Shown here: piece by piece, positions 50,431 through 58,957 of the stretch
Position numbering within the stretch: the first letter of the stretch is position 1
Layout of the letters: the number at the start of each line of letters is the position of its first letter
From: Streptomyces pinistramenti
GTDB taxonomy: Bacteria > Actinomycetota > Actinomycetes > Streptomycetales > Streptomycetaceae
Direction of reading: 5' to 3'
Length of the DNA: 64,000 nt
Assembly: GCF_020564935.1 (NCBI RefSeq)
Contig: NZ_JAJCXB010000022.1
Coordinates: 1 to 64,000 of the forward strand
The notes under the pieces: model-generated
Told to the model about the DNA's origin: nothing
Database searches by the model: none
What the model saw: the letters and a program-made list of their open reading frames with translations, nothing else
Position numbers and translations under genes: made by a program

Positions 50431-52023
50431 CTACTCCTCCAGCTCGCCGCTGCCGCTGGAGAACTGGGCCAGGCGGAAGATCACGAATTCGGCCGGCTTG
50501 ACGGGCGCGATGCCGATCTCACAGATCACCCGGCCGAGGTCCACCGACTCCGGCGGGTTGGACTCGGCGTCGCACTTGACGTAGAAGGCGTCCTCCGGGC
50601 GCGAGCCGAACAGCGCGCCGTTGCGCCACTCGTTGACCAGGAAGGCCGACACGTTACGCCGGATACGGGCCCACAGCGCCTCGTCGTTGGGCTCGAAGAC
50701 CACCCACTGGGTGCCGATCAGGATCGACTCCTCCAGGTAGTTGAAGTACCGGCGGATGTTGATGTAGCGCCAGGCCGGGTCGGAGGAGAGGGTGCGGGCA
50801 CCCCAGACGCGGATGCCGCGGCCGGGGAAGGCGCGGATGCAGTTGACGCCGACCGGGTTGAGCAGGTCCTGCTCGCCGCGGGTGATCTGGGTCTCCAGGT
50901 CGACGGCGCCGCGCACGACCTCGTTGGCCGGTGCCTTGTGCACGCCGCGCTCGAAGTCGTTGCGGGCCCAGATGCCGGCCACGTGCCCGCTCGGCGGGAC
51001 CAGCTTCGACTGGCCGCTGGCCGGGTCGAAGACCTTGACCCACGGGTAGTACACGGCCGCGTACTTGGAGTCGTAGCCCGCCGTGTCCTGCCGCCACACC
51101 CGGATGTCACGGGCGTTCAGGCCGGGCGGCGGGTCGATGATCGCGACCCGGTCGCCCATCAGCTCGCAGTGCGCGATCAGCCCGAGCTGGACGGCCTTGA
51201 CCGACTCCAGGTCGATGGCGCCGCGCTGGTAGGCCGCCATCAGGTCGGGAACGGAGACCATCGCGATCTCGTCGACCGCCTCCAGGCCGCCGAAGCCGGT
51301 GCGGTCGGCGGAGTCGCCGAGGTACTGGGCGGGGCCGGGGTGGGCGCCTTCCGCAGGGGCGGGCACGGCGGGGACGGCGGCCGGGGTGACACGGCCGAGG
51401 GCCACCGTCTGGTTCTCCGGCCGGGCGAGCTGCCCCGCGGGCGCCGCCTCCTGGACCGTGATCAGCCGGGAGCGCTCCTTGACCTGCGTGACGACGTAGT
51501 TGCGGTTGCCCTTCTTGGCCGTCACGTCGAAGGACTCGGCGACCTTGTCGCCATCCTTGACGACCAGCTTGAACCGCTCGGCGGGGCCCTCGCCCTCGGG
51601 ATCGGCCACCTCGACGCTGAGCGGGCCGCCGGTCCCGGACGCGATGGCCCGCACCGCGAACGTGCCCAGTTCGGCCGGGTCACCGGGGGTCAGCTCGGCC
51701 GGTGCCGATGAGGCCGCCACCGCTGCCGGTGCGCCGGCCGTGGCGTTCTCCCCGCCGGGTGCGCCACCGACCCGCACCACGTACGCGGCGGAGCCGCCGT
51801 TGTTGAAGAAGCCGTAGACGGAGTGTGCCAGGTAGTAGCCGTCGGTGAACTCGCCGAAGGCGGCGACGTACTGGGACCAGTTGGTCACCAGTGTCGGCTG
51901 GTTGAGAGGCCCGGTGGGCGCGAGGCCGACGAAGGCCGCCACCGAGGTGCCCACCCCCTCGATCGGACGTGAGCCGCTGGCGACCTCCTCGACGTAGACG
52001 CCGGGCGACAAGTACGACGGCAT
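50431..52023 (-). CDS. eCIS contractile sheath protein
   Basis: 530 residues, single sheath gene. The N-terminus MPSYLSPGVYVEEVASGSRP is the hallmark of phage/eCIS sheaths; FNNGGSAAYVVRVGG follows. The C-terminal core contains YAAVYYPWVKVFDPASGQ, HVAGIWARNDFERGVHKAPA, and GVNCIRAFPGRGIRVWGART. It forms the outer contractile tube. It is the first structural gene of the leftward string, diverging from the Ig/ricin gene across 461 bp that must hold the main eCIS promoter. Confidence 0.96.
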   Translation of the reverse strand: MPSYLSPGVYVEEVASGSRPIEGVGTSVAAFVGLAPTGPLNQPTLVTNWSQYVAAFGEFTDGYYLAHSVYGFFNNGGSAAYVVRVGGAPGGENATAGAPAAVAASSAPAELTPGDPAELGTFAVRAIASGTGGPLSVEVADPEGEGPAERFKLVVKDGDKVAESFDVTAKKGNRNYVVTQVKERSRLITVQEAAPAGQLARPENQTVALGRVTPAAVPAVPAPAEGAHPGPAQYLGDSADRTGFGGLEAVDEIAMVSVPDLMAAYQRGAIDLESVKAVQLGLIAHCELMGDRVAIIDPPPGLNARDIRVWRQDTAGYDSKYAAVYYPWVKVFDPASGQSKLVPPSGHVAGIWARNDFERGVHKAPANEVVRGAVDLETQITRGEQDLLNPVGVNCIRAFPGRGIRVWGARTLSSDPAWRYINIRRYFNYLEESILIGTQWVVFEPNDEALWARIRRNVSAFLVNEWRNGALFGSRPEDAFYVKCDAESNPPESVDLGRVICEIGIAPVKPAEFVIFRLAQFSSGSGELEE

Positions 52024-52484
52024 GTTCTGGTTCTCCTCGGGGTAGGACGACCGTGCGAGTTCGGACGCTCTTCACCCTTGTCCGGCCGGGCGGGCCCGTG
52101 AAGGTCTCTCCGGGCCTGGCCGGGGGCACGGCCGGTGCCCCAAGGGGCAGTGTGCGCTGGGCGGATGGAATTCCGGGCAGCCACGGAACGGCATCCCGGG
52201 CGGCGCAGGACGGGCGCGGCGCCTCCTCGGGGCCGTGGGCGTGGGGGCCTGCCCACCCTCCTACGGCAGGCAGAAGAAGGACGGAAGGGCCGTACGGGCA
52301 GTCACCGGGGACCTCCGGGGCACTCTCGGGGTCCGGCCGTACGGGCGGGAGCGCCGGGAGCGACGGCGGCGAGGGCCCTTTTGCCCGCCTGCCGCCCCGG
52401 AGGGCAGGCCGCTGCGTACCTTCGGGCAACGGACGGTGCCCCGTGTCCTGCGACATGCCCGAATACCCGCCATAGCCTGGGCAG
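52024..52484. other. Divergent intergenic region between sheath and Ig/ricin genes
   Basis: 461 bp with no convincing gene in either direction. It must contain the promoters for the sheath string (leftward) and the membrane lectin gene (rightward). I do not see a clear -10/-35 pair or operator by eye. The sheath start at 52023 has GAGGAGAA upstream as RBS. Confidence 0.6.
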
Positions 52485-53879
52485 ATGAGCCTGTGGACCT
52501 CCCTCGAACCCGCCTCGACCACTGTGGACCCGGGCGGCAGCACCACCGTGCGGCTGCGGCTGCGCAACACCGGCGACGTCGTCGACGAGTACCGGTGCGT
52601 GCCGGTCGGGGACCTGGCCCCGTGGACGACGGTCGAGCCGCAGAGCATCCGGCTGTACCCGGGCACGACCGGGTCGGTGGAGCTGACGTTCGCCCCGCCC
52701 CGCACCCCCGACGCCACCGCGGGCCCGAACCCGTACGGGGTGCAGATCATTCCGACGGAGCACCCGGAGGCCACCACCGTCCCCGAAGGCAACGTCACCA
52801 TCACGCCGTTCAGCGAGGTCCGCGCCGAACTCGTGCCGCAGACGGTCAAGGGCCGGTTCCGTGGACGTCCCAAGCTCGCCATCGACAACTTCGGCAACGT
52901 CGCCCTCACCGCGTCCGTCAACGGCAGCGACAACGGCGATCAGATCTCGTACGACATCTACCCGGCCAACGTCCAGATCCAGCCGGGGCGGGCCGCGTTC
53001 ATCAAGGCCACTCTGAAGCCGCGGCAGATCATCTGGGCCGGCGCGAAGCAGTCCCGGCCCTTCACCCTCGGAGTGCAGCGCTCCGGTGCCGAGCCGCTTC
53101 CGGTGCGCGGGACCTACGTCCAGCCCGGGTTGCTGCCCCGCTGGCTCGGAGTGGTCCTCAGCATGCTGCTGGCGCTGGCCATCGCGTTCCTCATGATCTG
53201 GTTCACGTACAAGCCGAGCGTGGCCACCAAGGCGACGGAGAAGCCGCAGCAGGAGGCCGTCAAGACGGTGCCGACGCCGGATCCCAAACCCACCCCGAGC
53301 GCGCCCAAGCCCGAGTCCGACCCGAAGCCGGAGCACACCAAGGGCGGCGGGGACGGCGCCGCGGCGGCCAAGGCGAAGGCCGAGCGGGAGAAGTACCACA
53401 ACGTCCTGCTGCGGAACGGGACGACGCGGAAGTGCGCCAACGTCTCCGACAAGGGGTCGATCGGCGGCCCCGTCGACCAGCTGACCTGCAACGGGGGCGA
53501 CGGCCAGGAGCATCAGCTCTGGAGCCTGGAGCTGATGCCCCAGGGCAAGGGCGCAGGGCCTGGCAACGCCGACCTCTACCAGATCAAGAACGTCAAGGAC
53601 GGCTACTGCATGGACCTGCCGGACAACGGTCCGGCTCCGAAGGAGACGCACATCACGGAGGGCCCCTGCACCGGGCGGAGCGACGACAACCAGAGCTGGT
53701 GGCTGGAGAAGCGGGTGGAGACCAACCTGTTCTGGATCCACAACTACACCAGCGACAACCTGTGCATGGACGTCTCCGGCTACGCGAGCAGCGGCGGCGA
53801 CATGGCCGACAAGATGCCCCTCACCCTCTTCGGCTGCAGTGACACCGACGACCAGGGATGGTCCATCGACAAGCCCTGA
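52485..53879 (+). CDS. Single-pass membrane protein with N-terminal Ig-like/NEW3-like domains and C-terminal ricin-type lectin domain
   Basis: 464 residues. The N-terminal part (about 1-205) is beta-rich and adhesin-like (PASTTVDPGGSTTVRLRLRN, ELTFAPPRTPDATAGP). One membrane helix at about 221-242 (LGVVLSMLLALAIAFLMIWF) follows. A Lys/Pro/Glu-rich linker leads to a ricin-B/RICIN domain (about 305-464) with cysteine pairs and QLWSLELM, CMDLPD, CMDVSG, GWSIDKP, the QxW-type repeats. With no signal peptide, the N-terminal part should be cytoplasmic and the lectin outside. It lies within the eCIS locus on the opposite strand, so it may link the injector to the envelope (inference). Such genes have been annotated as hydrolytic proteins without clear evidence. 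Confidence 0.82.
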   Translation: MSLWTSLEPASTTVDPGGSTTVRLRLRNTGDVVDEYRCVPVGDLAPWTTVEPQSIRLYPGTTGSVELTFAPPRTPDATAGPNPYGVQIIPTEHPEATTVPEGNVTITPFSEVRAELVPQTVKGRFRGRPKLAIDNFGNVALTASVNGSDNGDQISYDIYPANVQIQPGRAAFIKATLKPRQIIWAGAKQSRPFTLGVQRSGAEPLPVRGTYVQPGLLPRWLGVVLSMLLALAIAFLMIWFTYKPSVATKATEKPQQEAVKTVPTPDPKPTPSAPKPESDPKPEHTKGGGDGAAAAKAKAEREKYHNVLLRNGTTRKCANVSDKGSIGGPVDQLTCNGGDGQEHQLWSLELMPQGKGAGPGNADLYQIKNVKDGYCMDLPDNGPAPKETHITEGPCTGRSDDNQSWWLEKRVETNLFWIHNYTSDNLCMDVSGYASSGGDMADKMPLTLFGCSDTDDQGWSIDKP

Positions 53880-53897
53880 GGGCACCACACCTCATGA

Positions 53898-53940
53898 GCG
53901 AGGCCCGGCCGGGACCGTCAAGGACCTGGCCGGGCCTCGC
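53898..53940. terminator. Bidirectional hairpin terminator
   Basis: GCGAGGCCCGGCC (53898-53910) pairs perfectly with GGCCGGGCCTCGC (53928-53940), a 13-bp stem with 17-nt loop, between the convergent lectin gene (stop 53879) and AAA+ gene (stop 53962). It separates the two eCIS transcripts. Confidence 0.85.
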
Positions 53941-53961
53941 CCGTTCACCTGCCGGTGCCGT

Positions 53962-56064
53962 TCACCAGCCCATGTCGTCGAGCACCAGGCGGCCCGCCTT
54001 GCGGTACTCGCGTCGGGCCCCGGCCAGCAGGTCGGCGCCGCCGACCGGCTCGCCGCGTCCTGCCGCCGCGTAGGCCGCGGTCACCACGGCGCTGCGGATC
54101 GAACCGCCGGCCAGCTCGAAGTCGCGGGCGCAGGGCCCCGGATCGAGGCCGTCCACGCACGGCACGTGGACCAGGCTGTGCCGCCACAGCGCGAGGCGCT
54201 GCTCGGCGTCCGGGAAGGGGAAGTCGACGATCAGGTCCAGACGGCGGGTGAAGGCGTCGTCGATGTTCGCCCGCAGGTTGGTGGTGAGCAGCGCGATGCC
54301 GTCGAACGCCTCCAGGCGCTGGAGCAGGTAGGCGCTCTCCAGGTTGGCGTAGCGGTCGTGCGCGTCCTTGACCTCGGAGCGCTTGCCGAAGACGGCGTCG
54401 GCCTCGTCGAAGAGCAGCACGGCATCGGTGCGGTCGGCCTCGGTGAAGATCCGCTCCAGGTTCTTCTCGGTCTCGCCGACGAACTTGTCGACGACCGAGG
54501 AGAGTTGGACGACGTACATGTCCAGGCCCAGATCGGCGGCCACCACCTCGGCCGACAGGGTCTTGCCGGTGCCGGAGTCCCCGGCGAACAGCGCCAGGAC
54601 CCCGCGGCCCCGGCCGCCTCCGGCGCTCAGCCGCCAGTCGCCGAGCACCCGGTCACGGTGCCGGGCGCGCAGCGCCAGCTCCCGCAGATACGTCAACGGC
54701 CCCTCGGGCAGCACCAGATCGTCCCAGCCGACGTCGGGCCGGATCCGGCGGGCGTGCCGCTCCAGGCCGGACGCGGACTGCTGCCGGGCGGCGAGCCGCA
54801 GGTGATCCGCGGTCAGCGGGACGCCGTCGAGGGCGGCCAGGTCCTGCGCGGAGCGGGCGGCGCGGCGGATCCGTTCACTGCCGAGGTGGTAGGGCGCGAT
54901 GGCCGCGGCCAGGTCGAAGCCGGGATCCTGTGTGCCGAGGCCCAGTTCCGCCGCCCAGGCGTCCGTCGCGCCCGCACGCAGCCGCGGCGCGTCCAGCACC
55001 AGCGGGTCCTGGTCGCACCACTGCGGGTCGTACGGGCGGGGCCCGCCGAACAGGACCGGCACGTCGGGCACGGCCAGCGCCCGGATCAGTGGTCCCGGCC
55101 GGTCGGGCAGCGGCGACACGACGATCGCGCAGTCGCGCAGCCGCGCCTCGCGCAGCAGTTGCGGCACCGGGCCCAGCGCGGCGGGCCCGGAGAGACCGGG
55201 CCCTTCGTGGTCGCCGTGCGCGTCGTGCGTGGGGGCGGTGTCGGCGGGGCTGAAGTGCAGGGCGGCTTGTCCCGTGGCGCCGAGGGCGGCCGTGGCGCAG
55301 GCGAGGCCGTCGCCCTCCCGGTGCTCGCGCAGGTACACCGTGAGCGGACCGGCACCCAGGCGCGCGGCCAGCTTGCCGGTCAGCGGCTCGTCGCCGTCCG
55401 CGGGCGCACCGGATGCGGGCAGCGCGGTGACGTACCCGGACAGCGCGGCGTCCTGGGTGTCGTCGCCGAGCAGGTGGGCGGCGACGCGGTCCGGGACGCG
55501 CAAGGAGCGGCTGAGGAAGGGGCGTTCCGCCTCCTCGACGAGGAGCAGGCCGTGGCCGGAAAGCGGCGCCGACGGATGGAAGCGGCCGCGCGCCTCCGCG
55601 CCGGCGGCGCCGGGAGCGAGCAGTCCGCAGAGGTCGAGGGCCAGCCCGGTGGTGGCCCGCCGGCGGCTGACGTCGTCGTTGAGGTAGCCGTAGAGCGGCT
55701 CGAAGCCGCGGTCGAGGTCGGGGGCGACGGCGATCAGCAGGATCGTGGCGTCCAGCGTGGTCAGCCCGAAGCGGCGGGCGAGTGGGTGCAGCCGGTCGCC
55801 GTACTGCGGTTCCGCCTCCTCCGGGCCGTCGTCCGCCGGGTCTCCTGGGAGGCGGGATGCGGCGGGGTGCCGCAGGTGGTGGCGTACGGCGTCGTCGGAC
55901 AGGTACAGGCCGCGCAGCGGGTCGGTGGCGGTGGGATCGCCGGCGCTGCGCGCCTCGACCAGTGTGCCGACCTGGTCGCGCAGCCGGGCGAGCCGGGTGA
56001 GCAGCGCCCCTGCCGGGTCATCGACGGCTTCGTTCCGGGGCGCGGCGAGCGCGCTCCCGGTCAT
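53962..56064 (-). CDS. eCIS AAA+ ATPase
   Basis: 700 residues. The C-terminal AAA+ module has Walker A GDSGTGKT near residue 493, Walker B LLFDEADA near 551, sensor-1 LLTTNLRANIDDAFTRR and the arginine finger in that region. An N-terminal part of about 450 residues is unlike other AAA proteins but is conserved in eCIS ATPases (RFGLTTLDATILLIAVAPDL, YGYLNDDVSRRRAT). It may remodel or recycle particles, or act in assembly; the function in eCIS is not settled. It is coupled (ATGA) to the DUF4255 gene upstream. Confidence 0.94.
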   Translation of the reverse strand: MTGSALAAPRNEAVDDPAGALLTRLARLRDQVGTLVEARSAGDPTATDPLRGLYLSDDAVRHHLRHPAASRLPGDPADDGPEEAEPQYGDRLHPLARRFGLTTLDATILLIAVAPDLDRGFEPLYGYLNDDVSRRRATTGLALDLCGLLAPGAAGAEARGRFHPSAPLSGHGLLLVEEAERPFLSRSLRVPDRVAAHLLGDDTQDAALSGYVTALPASGAPADGDEPLTGKLAARLGAGPLTVYLREHREGDGLACATAALGATGQAALHFSPADTAPTHDAHGDHEGPGLSGPAALGPVPQLLREARLRDCAIVVSPLPDRPGPLIRALAVPDVPVLFGGPRPYDPQWCDQDPLVLDAPRLRAGATDAWAAELGLGTQDPGFDLAAAIAPYHLGSERIRRAARSAQDLAALDGVPLTADHLRLAARQQSASGLERHARRIRPDVGWDDLVLPEGPLTYLRELALRARHRDRVLGDWRLSAGGGRGRGVLALFAGDSGTGKTLSAEVVAADLGLDMYVVQLSSVVDKFVGETEKNLERIFTEADRTDAVLLFDEADAVFGKRSEVKDAHDRYANLESAYLLQRLEAFDGIALLTTNLRANIDDAFTRRLDLIVDFPFPDAEQRLALWRHSLVHVPCVDGLDPGPCARDFELAGGSIRSAVVTAAYAAAGRGEPVGGADLLAGARREYRKAGRLVLDDMGW

Positions 56065-56729
56065 CGGGCCTGCTCCGGAGCGCGGCCGTCCTGCGGGGAC
56101 GGCGTGGTGTCGGTGAGATGGCGCGGCAGGTGCGCGCGCTCTTCGTCCGACGGCCCTTCGATCTCGCGGGCGCGCACCACCGCGCCCTCGGTGACCGGCG
56201 GCCCCGCGTCGTAGTCGGGAAAGCCGGGGAACGGCACGGTGACGACCAGGTCGAGCGAGGGCTTGAGTTCGCCGCCGAGCGCGGACCAGACCTCGGACAT
56301 CGACCGGGAATCGGTGTGCAGCCCGCCGACGGTGAGCGGCACGCTGAGCCCGAGGGCGGCGAGCGAATCCGGCAGGCTCTCGGGCGGCAGGAGTTCGTGC
56401 GGCAGCAGGGTGGCCAACGCCGCCGACAGCAGGCGGTGTTCGTCCTCCGGGCGTTTGGTCCAGGCGGTGACGAGATACGACAGGCGGAACCAGCGGGGCG
56501 GCCGGCGGCGGCGCACCACGACGCCCCGGTCGTCGTGGACGGGTATCGCACCGCGTTCGCGTCGTTTGACGTCCTCGCGGATGTCGTACAGGTAGGCGTC
56601 GAGGGCCGGTGCGTTGCGCCGTGCGGCCCAGGCCCGGGTCGGGGCGTCGAAGGCGACCTCGATGTCGGTACCGGCCAGCGCGCCGCCGGTCAGCAGACCT
56701 TTGAGGACCTCGTCGACTTCGTGAATCAT
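56061..56729 (-). CDS. eCIS DUF4255 (Pvc16/tube-cap) protein
   Basis: 222 residues. The DUF4255 N-terminal signature IHEVDEVLKGLLTGGALAG and the core VAFDAPTRAWAARRNAPALD, RLSYLVTAWTKRPEDEHRLL match Pvc16/Afp16-type terminator proteins that cap the tube and sheath. The last 40 residues (SDEERAHLPRHLTDTTPSPQ) are disordered. It is coupled to the ATPase gene and lies 32 bp downstream of the LuxR-type regulator gene, so all three are probably co-transcribed. Confidence 0.93.
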   Translation of the reverse strand: MIHEVDEVLKGLLTGGALAGTDIEVAFDAPTRAWAARRNAPALDAYLYDIREDVKRRERGAIPVHDDRGVVVRRRRPPRWFRLSYLVTAWTKRPEDEHRLLSAALATLLPHELLPPESLPDSLAALGLSVPLTVGGLHTDSRSMSEVWSALGGELKPSLDLVVTVPFPGFPDYDAGPPVTEGAVVRAREIEGPSDEERAHLPRHLTDTTPSPQDGRAPEQAR

Positions 56730-56761
56730 GTGCGGTTGCTCCTGTCGGCCGGTGGCGGCCC

Positions 56762-57442
56762 TTACGAGATGTATCCCTCACGCAGCGCGTACGCCACGGC
56801 ATGCGCGCGGTTGCGCAGGTTCAGACGGGTCGTCAGGCCCTGCATGATGTTCTTGACGGTGCGTTCGGAATAGGCCAACTTGCGGGCTATTTCCCCGGTG
56901 TCCATCCCTTCCGCGACCAGCCGGAGGGCGTCGACCTCCCGCTGGTTCAGGCCGGACGGGCGGCCGCCGGGGGCACCGACGGTGCCGGGCCGCAGTGAGC
57001 CGACCTGGCTGATCAGCCGCCCGAGCAGGTCGGACGGCAGGTCGCCGTCGCCGCGGTGGGCCGCGAGCACGGCCTGCAGCAGCCGCTGCCCGGTGGCCTC
57101 GCGCCGCCAGACGATGGCGCCCACCCCGCATTCGATGATGTCGAGCAGTTCCGCCTCACGTATCAGGCTCACCACCAGGACGGCATGCAGCCCGTCGCTG
57201 CGCACGAGCCGCCGCAGCCAGGAGAACATCGTCTCGTCGAGGGTTTCGGTGAGCAGTACGGCGACGCCGCCGCCCTGGGCATCCGCTTCGTCGACGAGGT
57301 CGATCACCGGATGCTGCCGAAGCTGACTGATCGTTCCTTCTCGGGAGATCGGATCCGGCGCGTGGACCACGACGGGAATCCGTTTCGCGGGTTCCGCCAC
57401 TGCCGTCCGGAAAGAGCCGCGCAATTGTCCTCCCATGCCCAT
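56762..57442 (-). CDS. LuxR-family regulator with degenerate receiver domain (eCIS regulator)
   Basis: 226 residues; the start is uncertain (ATG at 57442 or 57436, 57487 also possible). The N-terminal half is receiver-like (IPVVVHAPDPISREGTISQL) but the place of the phospho-accepting Asp reads VLLTETLD, so it is probably phosphorylation-independent. The C-terminal half is a LuxR HTH: LNQREVDALRLVAEGMDTGE, then RKLAYSERTVKNIMQGL. It heads the leftward eCIS sub-operon (regulator, DUF4255 and ATPase) and likely controls it and perhaps the sheath promoter. A related LuxR gene sits at the edge of other Streptomyces eCIS loci, as I recall. Confidence 0.85.
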   Translation of the reverse strand: MGMGGQLRGSFRTAVAEPAKRIPVVVHAPDPISREGTISQLRQHPVIDLVDEADAQGGGVAVLLTETLDETMFSWLRRLVRSDGLHAVLVVSLIREAELLDIIECGVGAIVWRREATGQRLLQAVLAAHRGDGDLPSDLLGRLISQVGSLRPGTVGAPGGRPSGLNQREVDALRLVAEGMDTGEIARKLAYSERTVKNIMQGLTTRLNLRNRAHAVAYALREGYIS

Positions 57443-58129
57443 CGCCGTTCTGCTCAAGCACTCATGTCGAGTCGGCTGATGCTGCATTTCTTCGTTTCGT
57501 GTGCCGTAGCTTACCGAGCCCCAAGACGCGGCTCTTCACAAACTTGGTTGCGGTTGTGGCCCGCCGTAACCGAATTGTTGAAAGCGGACGGTGGGTGAAG
57601 CGGCGCCGTGGCCGGGCGGTGGCTCGCCGAGACACCACTACTGATCTCCTGTCAAGTGGGCTGCGCACAGCATGAATGAGCCGACCCGTGGGTTCCGTGC
57701 GAAGGCGGACGCATCGGCCTGCGCGGGCTGCCGCGCGGCGCCATGATGGGCGCGCGGATGCGCCGGCCCACCGAAATGGCGAGCCGGTGACGATGAATGC
57801 AGAACGCCGGGTTTATGTACCCAGCTTTTGCCGAGCCTTGCCCTGTCGCCTGTTGTGGCCGGGAAATTCCCTCCGGTGGCGCGGTTGCGGGAAGGCCGGA
57901 ATGCGGGAATTCGTCACCGGCCGAACGCTGTGCGCCAGTGCCGGTGAGCGCGCGGGCCCGTCGGCGGATGTGTCCATGTTCGGAGGACGCCCGGGTACGG
58001 CGTTCGGTTGCATGCGGCGCGTACGGATCGCCGGCGTCCGCCCGCCGCGCCCTTGCCGGGCAGGGGAGTTCGGGTGAGGGTGGGACGGGGCGGCCGGTCC
58101 GCGGCCGCCGGCAGCTGTCTGGAGCGCGC
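57443..58129. other. Intergenic region right of the eCIS locus
   Basis: 687 bp. Several open frames run through it, but none has convincing amino-acid composition, RBS or family similarity. The part 57490-57600 is lower in GC and is a reasonable place for the eCIS regulator's promoter. I see no repeat or RNA gene. Confidence 0.55.
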
Positions 58130-58957
58130 GTGGCTTCCTTCGTCCTCCCTCATGTCCTGCACGGCGGCGGGCCGCACAAAGTCGTCGCCGTGCACGGCTG
58201 GTTCGCCGACAGGTCCGCCTTCGACACGGTGCTGCCCGACCTCGACGGGGACGCGTTCCAGTACGCACTGGTCGATCTCCGCGGCTACGGCGAGGCGAAG
58301 GACGCGGCCGGCGCGTACACCACCGCCGAGGGCGCGGCCGACGTCCTGGCGCTCGCCGGCCGGCTGGGCTGGGAGCGGTGCTCGCTGATCGGGCATTCGA
58401 TGGGCGGCAGCGTCGTCCAGCGGGTGCTGGCCGCGGCGCCGCACCGCGTCCGCAGGCTCGTCGGTATCTCGCCGGTGCCCGCGTCCGGGGCCGGTCTGTC
58501 ACCGGAGCAGTGGGAACTGTTCGCCTCGGCGGCGCACGCCCCGGAGAGCCGGCGGGCCATCATCGACCTCACCACCGGCGGGCGGCGCCCGGCCGCCTGG
58601 CTGGACCGGATGGTGCGCAGGTCGCTGGAGCGCAGCGACCCGACGGCGTTCCGTGCCTGGCTGGACTCCTGGGCGCTGGAGGACTTCGAGGCCGAGATCG
58701 ACGGCTCGCCGGTGCCGGCCCTTGCGGTGGCCGGGGCGCTCGATCCGGCGCTCTCCGCCGACGTGCTGCGCGCGACGTGGCTGCGCCGGCACGCCGCGGC
58801 CACCCTGGCCGAACTGTCCGGCGCCGGGCACTACGCCATGGACGAGACCCCGCTGGAACTGATCCGCACGGTCGAGGACTTCCTGCGCGCCGACAGCGGC
58901 GAGGGCGGTCCGGCCGGGCGCGACGGGCGCACCGGCGGTGGGCAGGACGCCCGATGA
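58130..58957 (+). CDS. Alpha/beta hydrolase
   Basis: 275 residues. The fold is clear: VVAVHGWFADRSAFDTVLPD (oxyanion region), nucleophile S90 in IGHSMGG, acid in AVAGALDPALSADV and catalytic His in SGAGHYAMDETP. Cytoplasmic, no signal. GGAG at 58121-58124 fits the GTG start at 58130; longer upstream starts lack support. It is coupled (ATGA) to a P450 gene, suggesting a two-step oxidation/hydrolysis of a small molecule, perhaps a lactone or ester. The last 20 residues are Gly/Asp-rich. Confidence 0.92.
   Translation: MASFVLPHVLHGGGPHKVVAVHGWFADRSAFDTVLPDLDGDAFQYALVDLRGYGEAKDAAGAYTTAEGAADVLALAGRLGWERCSLIGHSMGGSVVQRVLAAAPHRVRRLVGISPVPASGAGLSPEQWELFASAAHAPESRRAIIDLTTGGRRPAAWLDRMVRRSLERSDPTAFRAWLDSWALEDFEAEIDGSPVPALAVAGALDPALSADVLRATWLRRHAAATLAELSGAGHYAMDETPLELIRTVEDFLRADSGEGGPAGRDGRTGGGQDAR

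Noticed and set aside
38042..57442. Prophage
   Set aside because: Contractile-tail genes are present, but there are no capsid, portal, terminase, integrase or lysis genes, and the DUF4255, AAA+ and LysM set is specific to eCIS.
57676..58077. Arg-rich open frames in the gap before the hydrolase gene
   Set aside because: Composition (Arg, Pro, Ala, Cys) and lack of RBS or similarity suggest non-coding GC-rich DNA.
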